Origin: Paracoccaceae bacterium
GTDB lineage: Bacteria > Pseudomonadota > Alphaproteobacteria > Rhodobacterales > Rhodobacteraceae
Direction: 5' to 3'
DNA: 64,000 nt
Assembly (NCBI GenBank): GCA_030148225.1
Contig: JASBTX010000010.1
Span: forward strand, 1-64,000
The position numbers were made by a program, and so were the translations under genes. Shown here one piece after another: positions 56,361-64,000 of this stretch. Within the stretch, counting starts at the first letter, position 1, and the number at the start of each line of letters is the position of its first letter. Below the pieces are notes generated by a model. The model was not told the DNA's origin. It saw only the letters and a program-made list of their open reading frames with translations, and searched no databases.

Positions 56361-57443
56361 ATGGGCGCATATATTCTCAGGCGTTTGCTATTGATCATCC
56401 CGACGCTGATCGGGATCATGATCATCAACTTCACGCTGACGCAATTCGTTCCCGGCGGGCCGATCGAACAGATTCTTGCCCAGCTTGAAGGGCAGGGTGA
56501 CGTCTTTGACAACTTTGCCGGAAGTGGCGATGCCGGAGCCGACCAGATCGGCGGTGACGAACGGTATCAGGGTGCGCGCGGCCTGCCTCCGGAATTCATC
56601 GACGAGCTGGAAAAGCAGTTCGGTTTCGACAAGCCGCCGGTCGAACGCTTTCTGATCATGATGTGGAACTATCTGCAGTTCGATTTCGGGACCAGCTTTT
56701 TCAAATCGAAGACCGTGATCGAATTGGTGATCGAAAAACTGCCGGTCTCGATCACCCTGGGCCTCTGGTCAACGCTGATTGCCTATATCGTCTCGATCCC
56801 CTTGGGTATCCGCAAGGCCGTGCGCGACGGATCATCCTTCGACAGCTGGACATCGGGGGTGATTATCGTGGCCTACGCGATCCCGGGTTTCCTGTTCGCG
56901 ATCCTGCTTCTGGTGCTGTTCGCCGGCGGCTCATACTGGAAGATATTTCCGCTGCGTGGCCTGACATCCGAAGGGTTCAGCGAGATGACCTTTATCCAGC
57001 AGGTCGGCGATTACTTCTGGCATATCGCGCTGCCGGTGATCGCGGGCTCGATCTCGGGGTTTGCCACGCTCACGCTCCTGACCAAGAACTCGTTTCTTGA
57101 TGAGATCAAGAAACAATATGTGACCACTGCCAAGGCCAAGGGCCTGTCCGAACGCCGGGTGCTCTACGGCCATGTCTTCCGCAACGCGATGCTGATCGTC
57201 ATCGCGGGCTTTCCCAGCCTGTTCATCGGTATATTCTTCGGTGGATCAGTTCTGATCGAAACCATCTTTTCGCTGGATGGTCTTGGCAGGCTTGGGTTCG
57301 AGGCCGCGCTGTCGCGGGATTATCCGGTGATTTTCGGCACGCTTTATGCGTTCGGGCTGATGGGGCTGTTGGTCGGGATCGTCTCTGATCTGATGTATGT
57401 CTGGGTCGATCCCCGCATCGATTTCGAAAGCAGGGAGACCTGA
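56361..57443 (+). CDS. yejB: ABC transporter permease, YejB-like
   Basis: A 360-residue inner-membrane permease of the DppB/OppB class with about six helices. The N-terminus [31 protein letters not shown] is typical, and a soluble insert of about 50 residues follows (residues 45-90). The EAA-like loop is [22 protein letters not shown]. It ends one base before the yejE ATG (57445). Confidence 0.94.
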   Translation: MGAYILRRLLLIIPTLIGIMIINFTLTQFVPGGPIEQILAQLEGQGDVFDNFAGSGDAGADQIGGDERYQGARGLPPEFIDELEKQFGFDKPPVERFLIMMWNYLQFDFGTSFFKSKTVIELVIEKLPVSITLGLWSTLIAYIVSIPLGIRKAVRDGSSFDSWTSGVIIVAYAIPGFLFAILLLVLFAGGSYWKIFPLRGLTSEGFSEMTFIQQVGDYFWHIALPVIAGSISGFATLTLLTKNSFLDEIKKQYVTTAKAKGLSERRVLYGHVFRNAMLIVIAGFPSLFIGIFFGGSVLIETIFSLDGLGRLGFEAALSRDYPVIFGTLYAFGLMGLLVGIVSDLMYVWVDPRIDFESRET

Positions 57444-57444
57444 C

Positions 57445-58551
57445 ATGCAGCTCTCTCCGCTCAACCAGCGCCGCTGGCGCAACTTTCGCCGCAACCGGCG
57501 CGCCTTTTGGTCGCTGATCGTCTTTACGGTGCTTTTCATCCTGTCATTGGGGGCAGAGCTGATCGCCAATGACCGCCCCATCGTCGTGCGCTATCAGGGC
57601 GAGTTCTATTTCCCCATCGCCAAATTCTATCCCGAAACCACCTTTGGTGGCGATTTCAAGACCGAGGCCGTCTATCGCGATATCGAGGTCGAATGCCTGA
57701 TCGTCTCGGGTGGTGATGTCGATTGCTTCGATGCGCCCGAAGAGGTGATCGCCGATGCGGCGGACGGAGAGATCAACGGAAAGCCCATCCGCCGTGGCTG
57801 GACGCTCTGGCCGCTCATCCCCTATTCCTTCAACACCATCGTCGATATCCCGGGGGTCGCCCCGTCACCGCCCGATGGCAATAACTGGCTGGGCACGGAT
57901 GATACAAAACGGGATGTGCTGGCGCGGGTGATCTACGGGTTCCGCCTGTCTGTCATGTTCACGATCATCGTCACGCTACTGGCCTCGATCATCGGCATCA
58001 TCGCGGGGGCGATACAGGGGTTTTTCGGCGGCTGGATCGATCTGATCTTTCAGCGCCTTCTGGAAATCTGGTCCTCGACGCCGTCGCTCTTCGTGATCAT
58101 CATCCTCTTCGCGATATTGGGGCGAAGTTTCTGGCTCTTGGTTTTCGTAGCCGTGCTCTTTGGCTGGCCGGCGCTGGTAGGTGTGGTCAGGGCCGAATTT
58201 CTGCGGGCGCGTAATTTCGAATATGTGCGCGCGGCGCGGGCGCTCGGGGTGTCGAACTGGACGATCATGTTCCGCCATATGCTGCCCAATGCGATGGTGG
58301 CCACGCTGACTCTGCTGCCCTTCATCATCTCGGGAACGATCGGCATGCTGGCCTCGCTCGACTTTCTGGGCTTTGGCCTGCCGGCGTCACTGCCTTCGCT
58401 GGGCGAGATGACGTTGCAGGCCAAACAAAACCTGCAGGCGCCATGGCTGGGCTTTACCGCGTTTTTCACCTTTGCCGTGCTGTTGTCGCTGCTCGTTTTC
58501 ATATTCGAAGGTGTGCGCGATGCCTTTGATCCCAGAAAGACCTTTCAATGA
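57445..58551 (+). CDS. yejE: ABC transporter permease, YejE-like
   Basis: A 368-residue permease of the DppC/OppC class. After the first helix (FWSLIVFTVLFILSLGAELIAN) there is a long periplasmic domain (about 45-165), a YejE trait, ending in NNWLGTDDTKRDVLARVIYGFRLS. The EAA-like loop is VRAARALGVSNWTIMFRHMLPNA. The ATG at 57445 fits; an upstream frame from 57397 overlaps yejB. It overlaps yejF by 4 bases. Confidence 0.94.
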   Translation: MQLSPLNQRRWRNFRRNRRAFWSLIVFTVLFILSLGAELIANDRPIVVRYQGEFYFPIAKFYPETTFGGDFKTEAVYRDIEVECLIVSGGDVDCFDAPEEVIADAADGEINGKPIRRGWTLWPLIPYSFNTIVDIPGVAPSPPDGNNWLGTDDTKRDVLARVIYGFRLSVMFTIIVTLLASIIGIIAGAIQGFFGGWIDLIFQRLLEIWSSTPSLFVIIILFAILGRSFWLLVFVAVLFGWPALVGVVRAEFLRARNFEYVRAARALGVSNWTIMFRHMLPNAMVATLTLLPFIISGTIGMLASLDFLGFGLPASLPSLGEMTLQAKQNLQAPWLGFTAFFTFAVLLSLLVFIFEGVRDAFDPRKTFQ

Positions 58552-60158
58552 AGACCGTCCTCAAGGTTCAGAACCTCTCGGTCACTTTTCGCCAGGACGG
58601 GGCGGAAACCCATGCCGTGCGCGGTGTATCATTTGACGTGAAAGAGGGCGAAACTGTCGCCATCGTCGGCGAGAGCGGATCCGGCAAATCCGTCACAGCT
58701 CTGTCAACCGTCAACCTCTTGCCCGACAGTGCCAGCATCCAAGGTTCGGTCACCTATCTGGGCGACGAGATGATCGGGGCCCCCGAAGAAGAGCTGATGC
58801 GCGTGCGTGGCAATGACATCAGCTTTATCTTTCAGGAGCCGATGACATCGCTCAATCCGCTGCACACGCTGGAAAAGCAGCTGACGGAGTCGCTGAAGCT
58901 TCACCAGAACCTCAAGGGCAGCGATATTCGCAGCCGCATTCTGGAATTGCTGACCAAGGTCGGTATCCACGATCCCGAATCGCGGCTTTCAGCCTATCCG
59001 CATCAGCTCTCGGGGGGGCAGCGCCAGCGGGTAATGATCGCGATGGCCCTTGCCAATGGACCGGAACTCCTGATCGCGGACGAACCGACGACAGCGCTGG
59101 ATGTGACCATTCAGGCGCAGATCCTCGAACTTCTGGCTGAACTGAAGGCCTCGGAAAAGATGAGCCTTCTGTTCATCACTCATGACCTGGGCGTGGTGCG
59201 CAAGATCGCTGACAGGGTCTGCGTGATGCAGGGCGGTGAGATTGTCGAGGCCGGACCGACAGCCGAGATTTTCGCCGCGCCCAAGCACCCCTATACGCAA
59301 AAACTCTTGTCGGCAGAGCCGCAGGGGGCGCCAGAACCTGTCCCCGATCAGGCTGAAGAGATTGTCAGGACCGATGCGCTGAAAATATGGTTCCCGATCC
59401 AGCGCGGTTTTCTGCGCCGCACGGTCGGCTTCGTCAAAGCGGTCAATGACGCGAATATCGACGTGCGTGCCGGAGAGACATTGGGCATCGTTGGCGAGAG
59501 CGGTTCGGGCAAGACAACGCTGGCGCTGGCGATCATGCGGTTGTTATCTTCGGAGGGTGGGATCACCTATCTGGGGCAGAATATCCAGGGCTGGAATTCT
59601 CGCCGTCTGCGCCCGTTGCGCAAGGATATGCAGATCGTCTTTCAGGATCCCTACGGCTCGCTGTCGCCCCGGCTGACGATCGAGCAGATCGTATCCGAGG
59701 GGCTGACAATCCATAATATCGACCCGCATCGCGACCGCCGCGAACTCGTGGCGGATATTCTGACCGAAGTGGGCATAGATCCGGCGACCATGTCGCGCTA
59801 TCCGCATGAATTTTCCGGTGGCCAGCGTCAGCGCATCGCCATCGCGCGGGCGATGATCCTGCGGCCAAGGCTTGTGGTGCTGGACGAGCCGACCTCGGCG
59901 TTGGATATGACCGTTCAGGTCCAGATCGTGGACCTTTTGCGTTCGCTCCAGCGCAAGAACGGTTTGGCCTATCTCTTTATCAGCCACGATCTGCGCGTCG
60001 TGCGTGCGCTAAGCCACAAGGTCATTGTCATGCGTCAGGGCGACGTGGTCGAAGCAGGGACGCGGGATGACATTTTTGACAGCCCGCAAACCGATTACAC
60101 CCGTGCCCTGATGGCGGCGGCATTCAATCTGTCATCGCATGAGGCGATCAGCGCCTGA
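58548..60158 (+). CDS. yejF: ABC transporter ATP-binding protein, YejF-like (two ATPase domains)
   Basis: A 536-residue fusion of two nucleotide-binding domains, as in DppDF fused into one chain. Domain 1 has Walker A GESGSGKS, signature LSGGQRQR and Walker [13 protein letters not shown]. Domain 2 has [16 protein letters not shown] and [12 protein letters not shown]. Both sites look active. The C-terminal linker after each domain has the oligopeptide-type HPYTQKLL / TDYTRALM motif. Last gene of the yejABEF operon; converges with the carboxypeptidase gene. Confidence 0.95.
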   Translation: MKTVLKVQNLSVTFRQDGAETHAVRGVSFDVKEGETVAIVGESGSGKSVTALSTVNLLPDSASIQGSVTYLGDEMIGAPEEELMRVRGNDISFIFQEPMTSLNPLHTLEKQLTESLKLHQNLKGSDIRSRILELLTKVGIHDPESRLSAYPHQLSGGQRQRVMIAMALANGPELLIADEPTTALDVTIQAQILELLAELKASEKMSLLFITHDLGVVRKIADRVCVMQGGEIVEAGPTAEIFAAPKHPYTQKLLSAEPQGAPEPVPDQAEEIVRTDALKIWFPIQRGFLRRTVGFVKAVNDANIDVRAGETLGIVGESGSGKTTLALAIMRLLSSEGGITYLGQNIQGWNSRRLRPLRKDMQIVFQDPYGSLSPRLTIEQIVSEGLTIHNIDPHRDRRELVADILTEVGIDPATMSRYPHEFSGGQRQRIAIARAMILRPRLVVLDEPTSALDMTVQVQIVDLLRSLQRKNGLAYLFISHDLRVVRALSHKVIVMRQGDVVEAGTRDDIFDSPQTDYTRALMAAAFNLSSHEAISA

Positions 60159-60184
60159 AGCCGTTTGCCAGGTTTCAGACGGGG

Positions 60185-61624
60185 TCAGGGGCCTGATGTC
60201 GTGCAACTCTGGCCGCGCGCCTTGAGCCTGTCACAGGCCAGCGCCGCACCCTCTTCTGACAAACCAACGAAATTTGCCTCATAGCCCGAACTTCGGTTGA
60301 CCACTTTGCGCAGCGCCTGATCCAGCGTTTCGATCTCGGCCAATGCGGTTTTCAGCAATTCGCGTTCGGCCTGAAAGCGCGAGGGGTATTTGCCGATGGA
60401 TATACTCCAGTTGCGCCCGCCCGAGGTCGAGGCGCGCGTCACCACCACCGGTCCGGGATCATCCTCGATCAATGCAGTTGCGACTTCGGGCCGGGGCTTG
60501 GGCGTGATCACAGCAGTATCGGCTTCGGGTGTCTCCTCGGCGGTACTCAGCTTGGCCAGATTGATCGCTTCCTTGACCGCCGCAGCCACACCGGTTTCCA
60601 TGGCGACCAAAACCTCGCCAACCGGTGCCTGTGCGGGCCTGATCTTGGGCCGCGGGCTTTTCTTGACTGCCCTGACAACGCGCAGGGTCTTGCCGGCCTT
60701 CGCCGGTGTGGCCTCGGCATATTTGGGTGGGGTGGGTTTCTTGACGATGGCCCTGCTGGGTGCGCGCCGGAACCCGAGATCCATCAATTCGGCCACTTTG
60801 GCATTGCGTGTCGCGGTGGACCGGCCGCCAAAGACCGTCACGATGATCCGTTCCTTTCCGCGCTCGGCGGATGCCACAAGGTTGAACCCCGCCGCGCGGG
60901 TATAGCCCGTCTTGATCCCGTCAGCGCCTTTGTAGGCGTTCAGAAATTTGGTGTTGGTGTTCTTGACGGTCCTGATCCCTGCATCCGTCGATTTGCGCGA
61001 GAAGAGATTGTAATACTGCGGATAGTCATAGAACAGCCGCCGCCCCAGATTTGTCATGTCGCGCGGGGTCGACAAATGCCCCGCTTCGGTCAGGCCATGG
61101 GCGTTTTTGAACGTGGTGCGCGTCATGCCCAGCGCTTTGGCTGTGCGGTTCATGCGTCGCGCGAACTCGGCCTCGGAGCCCGATATCGCCTCGGCAATTG
61201 CCGTTGCCGCGTCATTGGCCGATTTGACCGCTGCCGCGCGGATCAGATAGCGAAACGCGATGCGTTGCCCGGCCCGCAGACCCAGCCGCGATGGCGGTTC
61301 CGCCGCTGCCTTTTTGGAAATCTTGACCTTGGTATCAAGCGTGATCTCGCCCTTTGCGATGGCTTCAAAGGCGACATAAAGCGTCATCATCTTGGTCAGA
61401 GAGGCCGGGTGCAGGCGGGTATCGGCATTGCGCGCATGCAAAACCTCGCCCGTGCGGGCATCCATCACCATCGCGCCATATGTGGCTGACTGCGCGACAA
61501 GCGGGAAAAACATCAACAGCAAGATCGCCGCCAATGCCTTTGGACCGGCCAAATACCTGTGGGGACGTTGCTGCACGTCAGGTTCCGTTTCTGCCTCGAT
61601 GCGCCACGTTGGACGCTTATTCAT
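60185..61624 (-). CDS. D-alanyl-D-alanine carboxypeptidase with C-terminal SPOR-like domain
   Basis: A 479-residue class A low-mass PBP (DacA/DacC-like) that trims the terminal D-Ala of peptidoglycan stems. The active-site motifs are SLTK (S75), SAN in VKSANDAAT and KTG in DGIKTGYT. After the catalytic domain (to about 300) comes a basic/Pro-rich linker, and then a SPOR-like module (NWSISIGKYPSRFQAERELLKT) that would bind denuded septal glycan. The N-terminus has about 28 polar residues before the hydrophobic segment, so it may be a signal anchor. Septal action is inferred from SPOR. Confidence 0.9.
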   Translation of the reverse strand: MNKRPTWRIEAETEPDVQQRPHRYLAGPKALAAILLLMFFPLVAQSATYGAMVMDARTGEVLHARNADTRLHPASLTKMMTLYVAFEAIAKGEITLDTKVKISKKAAAEPPSRLGLRAGQRIAFRYLIRAAAVKSANDAATAIAEAISGSEAEFARRMNRTAKALGMTRTTFKNAHGLTEAGHLSTPRDMTNLGRRLFYDYPQYYNLFSRKSTDAGIRTVKNTNTKFLNAYKGADGIKTGYTRAAGFNLVASAERGKERIIVTVFGGRSTATRNAKVAELMDLGFRRAPSRAIVKKPTPPKYAEATPAKAGKTLRVVRAVKKSPRPKIRPAQAPVGEVLVAMETGVAAAVKEAINLAKLSTAEETPEADTAVITPKPRPEVATALIEDDPGPVVVTRASTSGGRNWSISIGKYPSRFQAERELLKTALAEIETLDQALRKVVNRSSGYEANFVGLSEEGAALACDRLKARGQSCTTSGP

Positions 61625-61732
61625 TATTCGCCTGAGTTATCATGAATTTGATCGTCTGGGAACACCTTCAATCATGACCATTATGTGGCAATGAGTATCC
61701 CCGGCAATCGCCCGCCGTACCGGCAACGCGGA

Positions 61733-62431
61733 TCAGAGCTCGCGGATCAGCGCGGGCAGGTCCGACATATCGCCAATCTCGCGAAAACGGGCATGGCCGT
61801 CCGGGCGCTCTGCCTTTTCGAAATCCCACACCAGTTCATGCGGCACAAAGGTCGCCCATGATCCGGCCTGCAATGCTGGCAGGATGTCGGATTTCATCGA
61901 ATTGCCGACCATCATCGCATGGGCCGGACCGTCGCCATGGCGGGTAAAGGCTGTTTCGTAGATGCCCGGTATCTTGTCTGATACAATCTCGACACCATCG
62001 AACATGTCACCCAGGCCCGATTGCGCCAGCTTGCGCTCCTGATCCAGCAGATCACCCTTGGTGATCAGCACCAGCGTATAGTCCGGTGCCAGCGCGGCGA
62101 TCGTGTCCTGAACAGCGGGCAGCAGGTCGATCGGGTGTTGCAGCATCTCCTGCCCGGCATCGAGGATCTGGCGGATGACGCGGGCAGGTACGCGGTCGTC
62201 GGTCACCTCGATGGCGGTTTCGATCATCGACAGGACAAATCCCTTGATACCAAAGCCGTAGTGGCCAAGGTTTTTGCGCTCGGCCGCCACTAACCTTTCA
62301 TTAAGGTGATCGGGATCAGCATGGTCCGACAATAATTCCGCGAATCGTGCTTGCGTGACGCGAAAGAAATGCTCGTTGTGCCAAAGCGTGTCATCGGCAT
62401 CAAAGCCAATTGTCGTGATAGGGGGTGTCAT
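61733..62431 (-). CDS. HAD-superfamily phosphatase (YjjG-like)
   Basis: A 232-residue HAD hydrolase. Motif I is DADDTLW (nucleophile in FDADDT), motif II is LITKGD, the lysine in QERKLAQSGL, and motif IV is MVGNSMKSDILPALQAG. A helical cap sits between motifs I and II. Substrate unknown; YjjG-type enzymes act on nucleotide monophosphates, others on sugar phosphates. It is divergent from clpS. Confidence 0.87.
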   Translation of the reverse strand: MTPPITTIGFDADDTLWHNEHFFRVTQARFAELLSDHADPDHLNERLVAAERKNLGHYGFGIKGFVLSMIETAIEVTDDRVPARVIRQILDAGQEMLQHPIDLLPAVQDTIAALAPDYTLVLITKGDLLDQERKLAQSGLGDMFDGVEIVSDKIPGIYETAFTRHGDGPAHAMMVGNSMKSDILPALQAGSWATFVPHELVWDFEKAERPDGHARFREIGDMSDLPALIREL

Positions 62432-62498
62432 TGTCTCTCTGGTGTGAACGCCTGGGTCAAAGTTGGACGCTGATCCGGGTTTTGGGTCAATACCCCTC

Positions 62499-62526
62499 TT
62501 TTCACCGATGCGCTGCGTCCTATATT
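62499..62526 (+). promoter_or_regulatory. Candidate sigma-70-type promoter of clpS
   Basis: TTTTCA (62499-62504) and TATATT (62521-62526, 5 of 6 matches to TATAAT), separated by 16 bases, about 65 bases before the clpS ATG. A short GGGTcaaTACCC hairpin lies just upstream (about 62484-62494). Confidence 0.4.
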
Positions 62527-62591
62527 ATGTCCCCTGTAGCAAGACAGTGTTTCACCGGACGGAGCTGGCTTTGACCGCATGGGTTCATAAA

Positions 62592-62915
62592 ATGTCGGAT
62601 GGGGATGACGCGCCGGGTGCCGATATTGATGTCGCGACCAAGACGCGCCCGAAAACCCAGCGCCCACCGCTCTACAAGGTATTGCTTCTGAATGACGACT
62701 ACACGCCCATGGAATTCGTCGTCCATGTGCTTGAACGGTTTTTCGGCATCACACACTCTCAGGCGGTCGAGATCATGCTGACGGTACACAAAAAGGGTGT
62801 CGCCGTCGTGGGTGTGTTCAGCCACGAAGTCGCCGAAACCAAGGTCGCGCAGGTGATGGATTTCGCCCGCCGTAATCAGCACCCCCTGCAATGCACCATG
62901 GAGAAAGAGGACTAA
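62592..62915 (+). CDS. clpS: ATP-dependent Clp protease adaptor ClpS
   Basis: A 107-residue adaptor that gives N-degron substrates to ClpAP. After a flexible N-tail (about 1-30) comes the ClpS fold: [27 protein letters not shown], in which NDDYTPM is the substrate-binding loop, and then [21 protein letters not shown]. The ATG at 62592 is chosen; an in-frame TTG at 62571 with GGAG upstream is possible. clpA is not next to it in this window. The RsmC-like gene follows after 13 bases. Confidence 0.93.
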   Translation: MSDGDDAPGADIDVATKTRPKTQRPPLYKVLLLNDDYTPMEFVVHVLERFFGITHSQAVEIMLTVHKKGVAVVGVFSHEVAETKVAQVMDFARRNQHPLQCTMEKED

Positions 62916-62928
62916 GCGTCCCGCCTCC

Positions 62929-63906
62929 ATGGCCTTTGACCGAATATCGATCGCGCTGAGCTCGGGCGCATTCACCCTGCCGTCCGCGGGCGAAATCGTG
63001 CTGATGCGTCCGACCGGCCCCTTACCGGAGGTCCTGACTGGCACCGGTCGGCTGTGTGTGGTGCAAAGTTTCCGGCCCGCCCATGACACCTATCTCGGTG
63101 CGGGCCTGCGCGTGGTGACCGAACCGCCCGCAAAGGCTGCCGCGACGCTGATCGAGATCGGCCGTTCGCGCGCGCTGAACCGGCAGATGATCAGAACCGC
63201 CGCCGCGATGACCGATCCCGGCGGCATCATCGCATTGGACGGCGCCAAAACGGACGGGGTTGAGGGCAATCTGAAATCGCTCAGACTGGCGGGCATTGCC
63301 CCGGAAACATTGCCCAAGGCACATGGACGCGCGGTATGGTTTGCCAACCAGCCCGGTCTGGCCGACGATCTGCCCGAAGGTGATATCGATCCGCCCGAAG
63401 GATTTCACACCGCGCCGGGTGTTTTTTCGGCTGAAAAGATCGATGCGGGATCGGCTCTCCTTGGGGATCACCTGACCTCGCTCAGGGGGGATGGCGCGGA
63501 TTTTGGTGCTGGCTGGGGGTATCTGTCGCAGCGGGTGCTTGAGCATGAGAGCGTTCGCTCGCTTGACCTGATCGAGGCCGAAAAACGCAGCCTCGACTGT
63601 GCGGCGCGAAATATCCGCGATCCGCGGGCGCATCTGATCTGGGCGGATGCGACGGCCCATCAGGGGGGGCCGTATGATTTCATCGTGATGAACCCACCCT
63701 TTCACACCAGTCGCCGCGCCGAGCCTGCCCTGGGACAGGCCTTCATCCGAAATGCGGCGCGCTGCCTAACGCGCAAAGGCGCACTCTGGATGGTATCCAA
63801 CCGTCAACTCCCCTACGAAGAGACGCTGTCGGAGTGTTTTCAGCGGGTGGAGCGGCTGGCCGAGCAAGGCGGGTTCAAACTGTTTGTGGCGCGCGCGCCG
63901 CGTTAG
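62929..63906 (+). CDS. RsmC-like class I SAM methyltransferase (16S rRNA guanine-N2)
   Basis: A 325-residue protein with a degenerate N-terminal half and a C-terminal methyltransferase, the RsmC/RsmD layout. The SAM strand DFGAGWGYLSQ is followed by LDLIEAEKRSLDCA, and the catalytic NPPFH motif is in FIVMNPPFHTSRRAEPALGQAFI. These are the marks of guanine-N2 methyltransferases such as RsmC (G1207). Its rRNA target is inferred. It lies 13 bases after clpS on the same strand. Confidence 0.88.
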   Translation: MAFDRISIALSSGAFTLPSAGEIVLMRPTGPLPEVLTGTGRLCVVQSFRPAHDTYLGAGLRVVTEPPAKAAATLIEIGRSRALNRQMIRTAAAMTDPGGIIALDGAKTDGVEGNLKSLRLAGIAPETLPKAHGRAVWFANQPGLADDLPEGDIDPPEGFHTAPGVFSAEKIDAGSALLGDHLTSLRGDGADFGAGWGYLSQRVLEHESVRSLDLIEAEKRSLDCAARNIRDPRAHLIWADATAHQGGPYDFIVMNPPFHTSRRAEPALGQAFIRNAARCLTRKGALWMVSNRQLPYEETLSECFQRVERLAEQGGFKLFVARAPR

Positions 63907-63943
63907 GCTATAGTCGGCCCGATCACGGGCCTCGGGGGTGAAG

Positions 63944-64000
63944 ATGTCGTTTTCAGTTGCGGGCAAGACAGCGATCGTCACCGGCGCTGCCAATGGGATC
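63944..64000 (+). CDS. Short-chain dehydrogenase (5' end only)
   Basis: The ATG at 63944 follows GGGGGTGAAG and opens MSFSVAGKTAIVTGAANGI, the Rossmann start of an SDR (TGxxxGI). Only 19 codons are inside the window, so nothing can be said about the substrate. Confidence 0.8.
   Translation, partial: MSFSVAGKTAIVTGAANGI

Overview
The window is a dense, gene-ordered piece of an alphaproteobacterial chromosome, most likely from the Rhodobacteraceae (roseobacter/Rhodobacter lineage). The evidence is gene order and sequence style: secA divergent from a parvulin-argJ-mutT run, a tldE/pmbA-cysQ-waaA-lpxK run, leuS-lptE-holA, an atpHAGDC operon without Fo genes, a membrane-anchored CycM-type cytochrome c, a very acidic Rhodobacter-type porin, and GC-rich codon use. 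I see no rRNA, tRNA, CRISPR array, insertion sequence, integrase or prophage. No gene-free stretch exceeds 300 bases; the longest is about 275 bases, in front of atpH. The two ends cut genes: secA on the left and a short-chain dehydrogenase on the right.

Layout. 1-7.8 kb: secA (partial), a periplasmic parvulin, argJ with an odd lysine-rich N-terminus, mutT, a 44-residue conserved-looking small protein, a lytic transglycosylase and dapA. 7.8-10.9 kb: a tight three-gene operon (unrecognised protein, TPR-glycosyltransferase, DUF6165-like protein) preceded by two perfect inverted repeats, then a small unknown gene. 10.9-15.1 kb: rpe, deoC and a two-domain ALDH16-type aldehyde dehydrogenase. 15.1-21.2 kb (minus): pmbA, cysQ-like phosphatase, waaA, lpxK, and a large exported DUF2125-like protein. 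21.3-24.5 kb: SDR, crotonase-fold protein, HI0933-type flavoprotein, and GST. 24.5-29.1 kb (minus): leuS-lptE-holA-GST and a DUF3576-like lipoprotein. 29.4-33.2 kb: porin, TPR-sulfotransferase, YggS. 33.2-37.7 kb: L,D-transpeptidase and ribA, an orphan CenR-like response regulator, a DUF3137-like membrane protein, a HEAT-like protein and SoxR.

37.8-42.1 kb: a VOC/glyoxalase-like gene under a very recognisable SoxR-type promoter (19-bp spacer), then xth and an uncharacterised operon of an exported FAD oxidase and two membrane proteins. 42.1-44.7 kb: CnoX-like thioredoxin, LON-domain protein, Trm112-like protein, M48 lipoprotein. 44.9-50.3 kb: atpHAGDC, a strong terminator and an H-type lectin gene. 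50.3-54.3 kb: prs, 2-hydroxychromene-2-carboxylate isomerase-like protein, an alpha/beta hydrolase, pheA and cycM. 54.4-60.2 kb: a YejABEF-type peptide ABC transporter. 60.2-64 kb: a D,D-carboxypeptidase with a SPOR-like tail, HAD phosphatase, clpS, an RsmC-like methyltransferase and the start of an SDR.

Much of the content concerns the cell envelope: Sec export, a periplasmic chaperone, murein synthesis and remodelling (dapA, lytic transglycosylase, D,D-carboxypeptidase, L,D-transpeptidase), LPS (waaA, lpxK, lptE), porin and peptide uptake. The rest is core metabolism. The parts least explained by known biology are the 7.8-10.5 kb glycosyltransferase operon with its operator-like repeats, the HEAT-SoxR-VOC-Xth neighbourhood, and the FAD oxidase/membrane protein operon at 39.1-42.0 kb. 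I did not find a clear defence or mobile system. All identifications rest on reading translations and motifs, without database searches.
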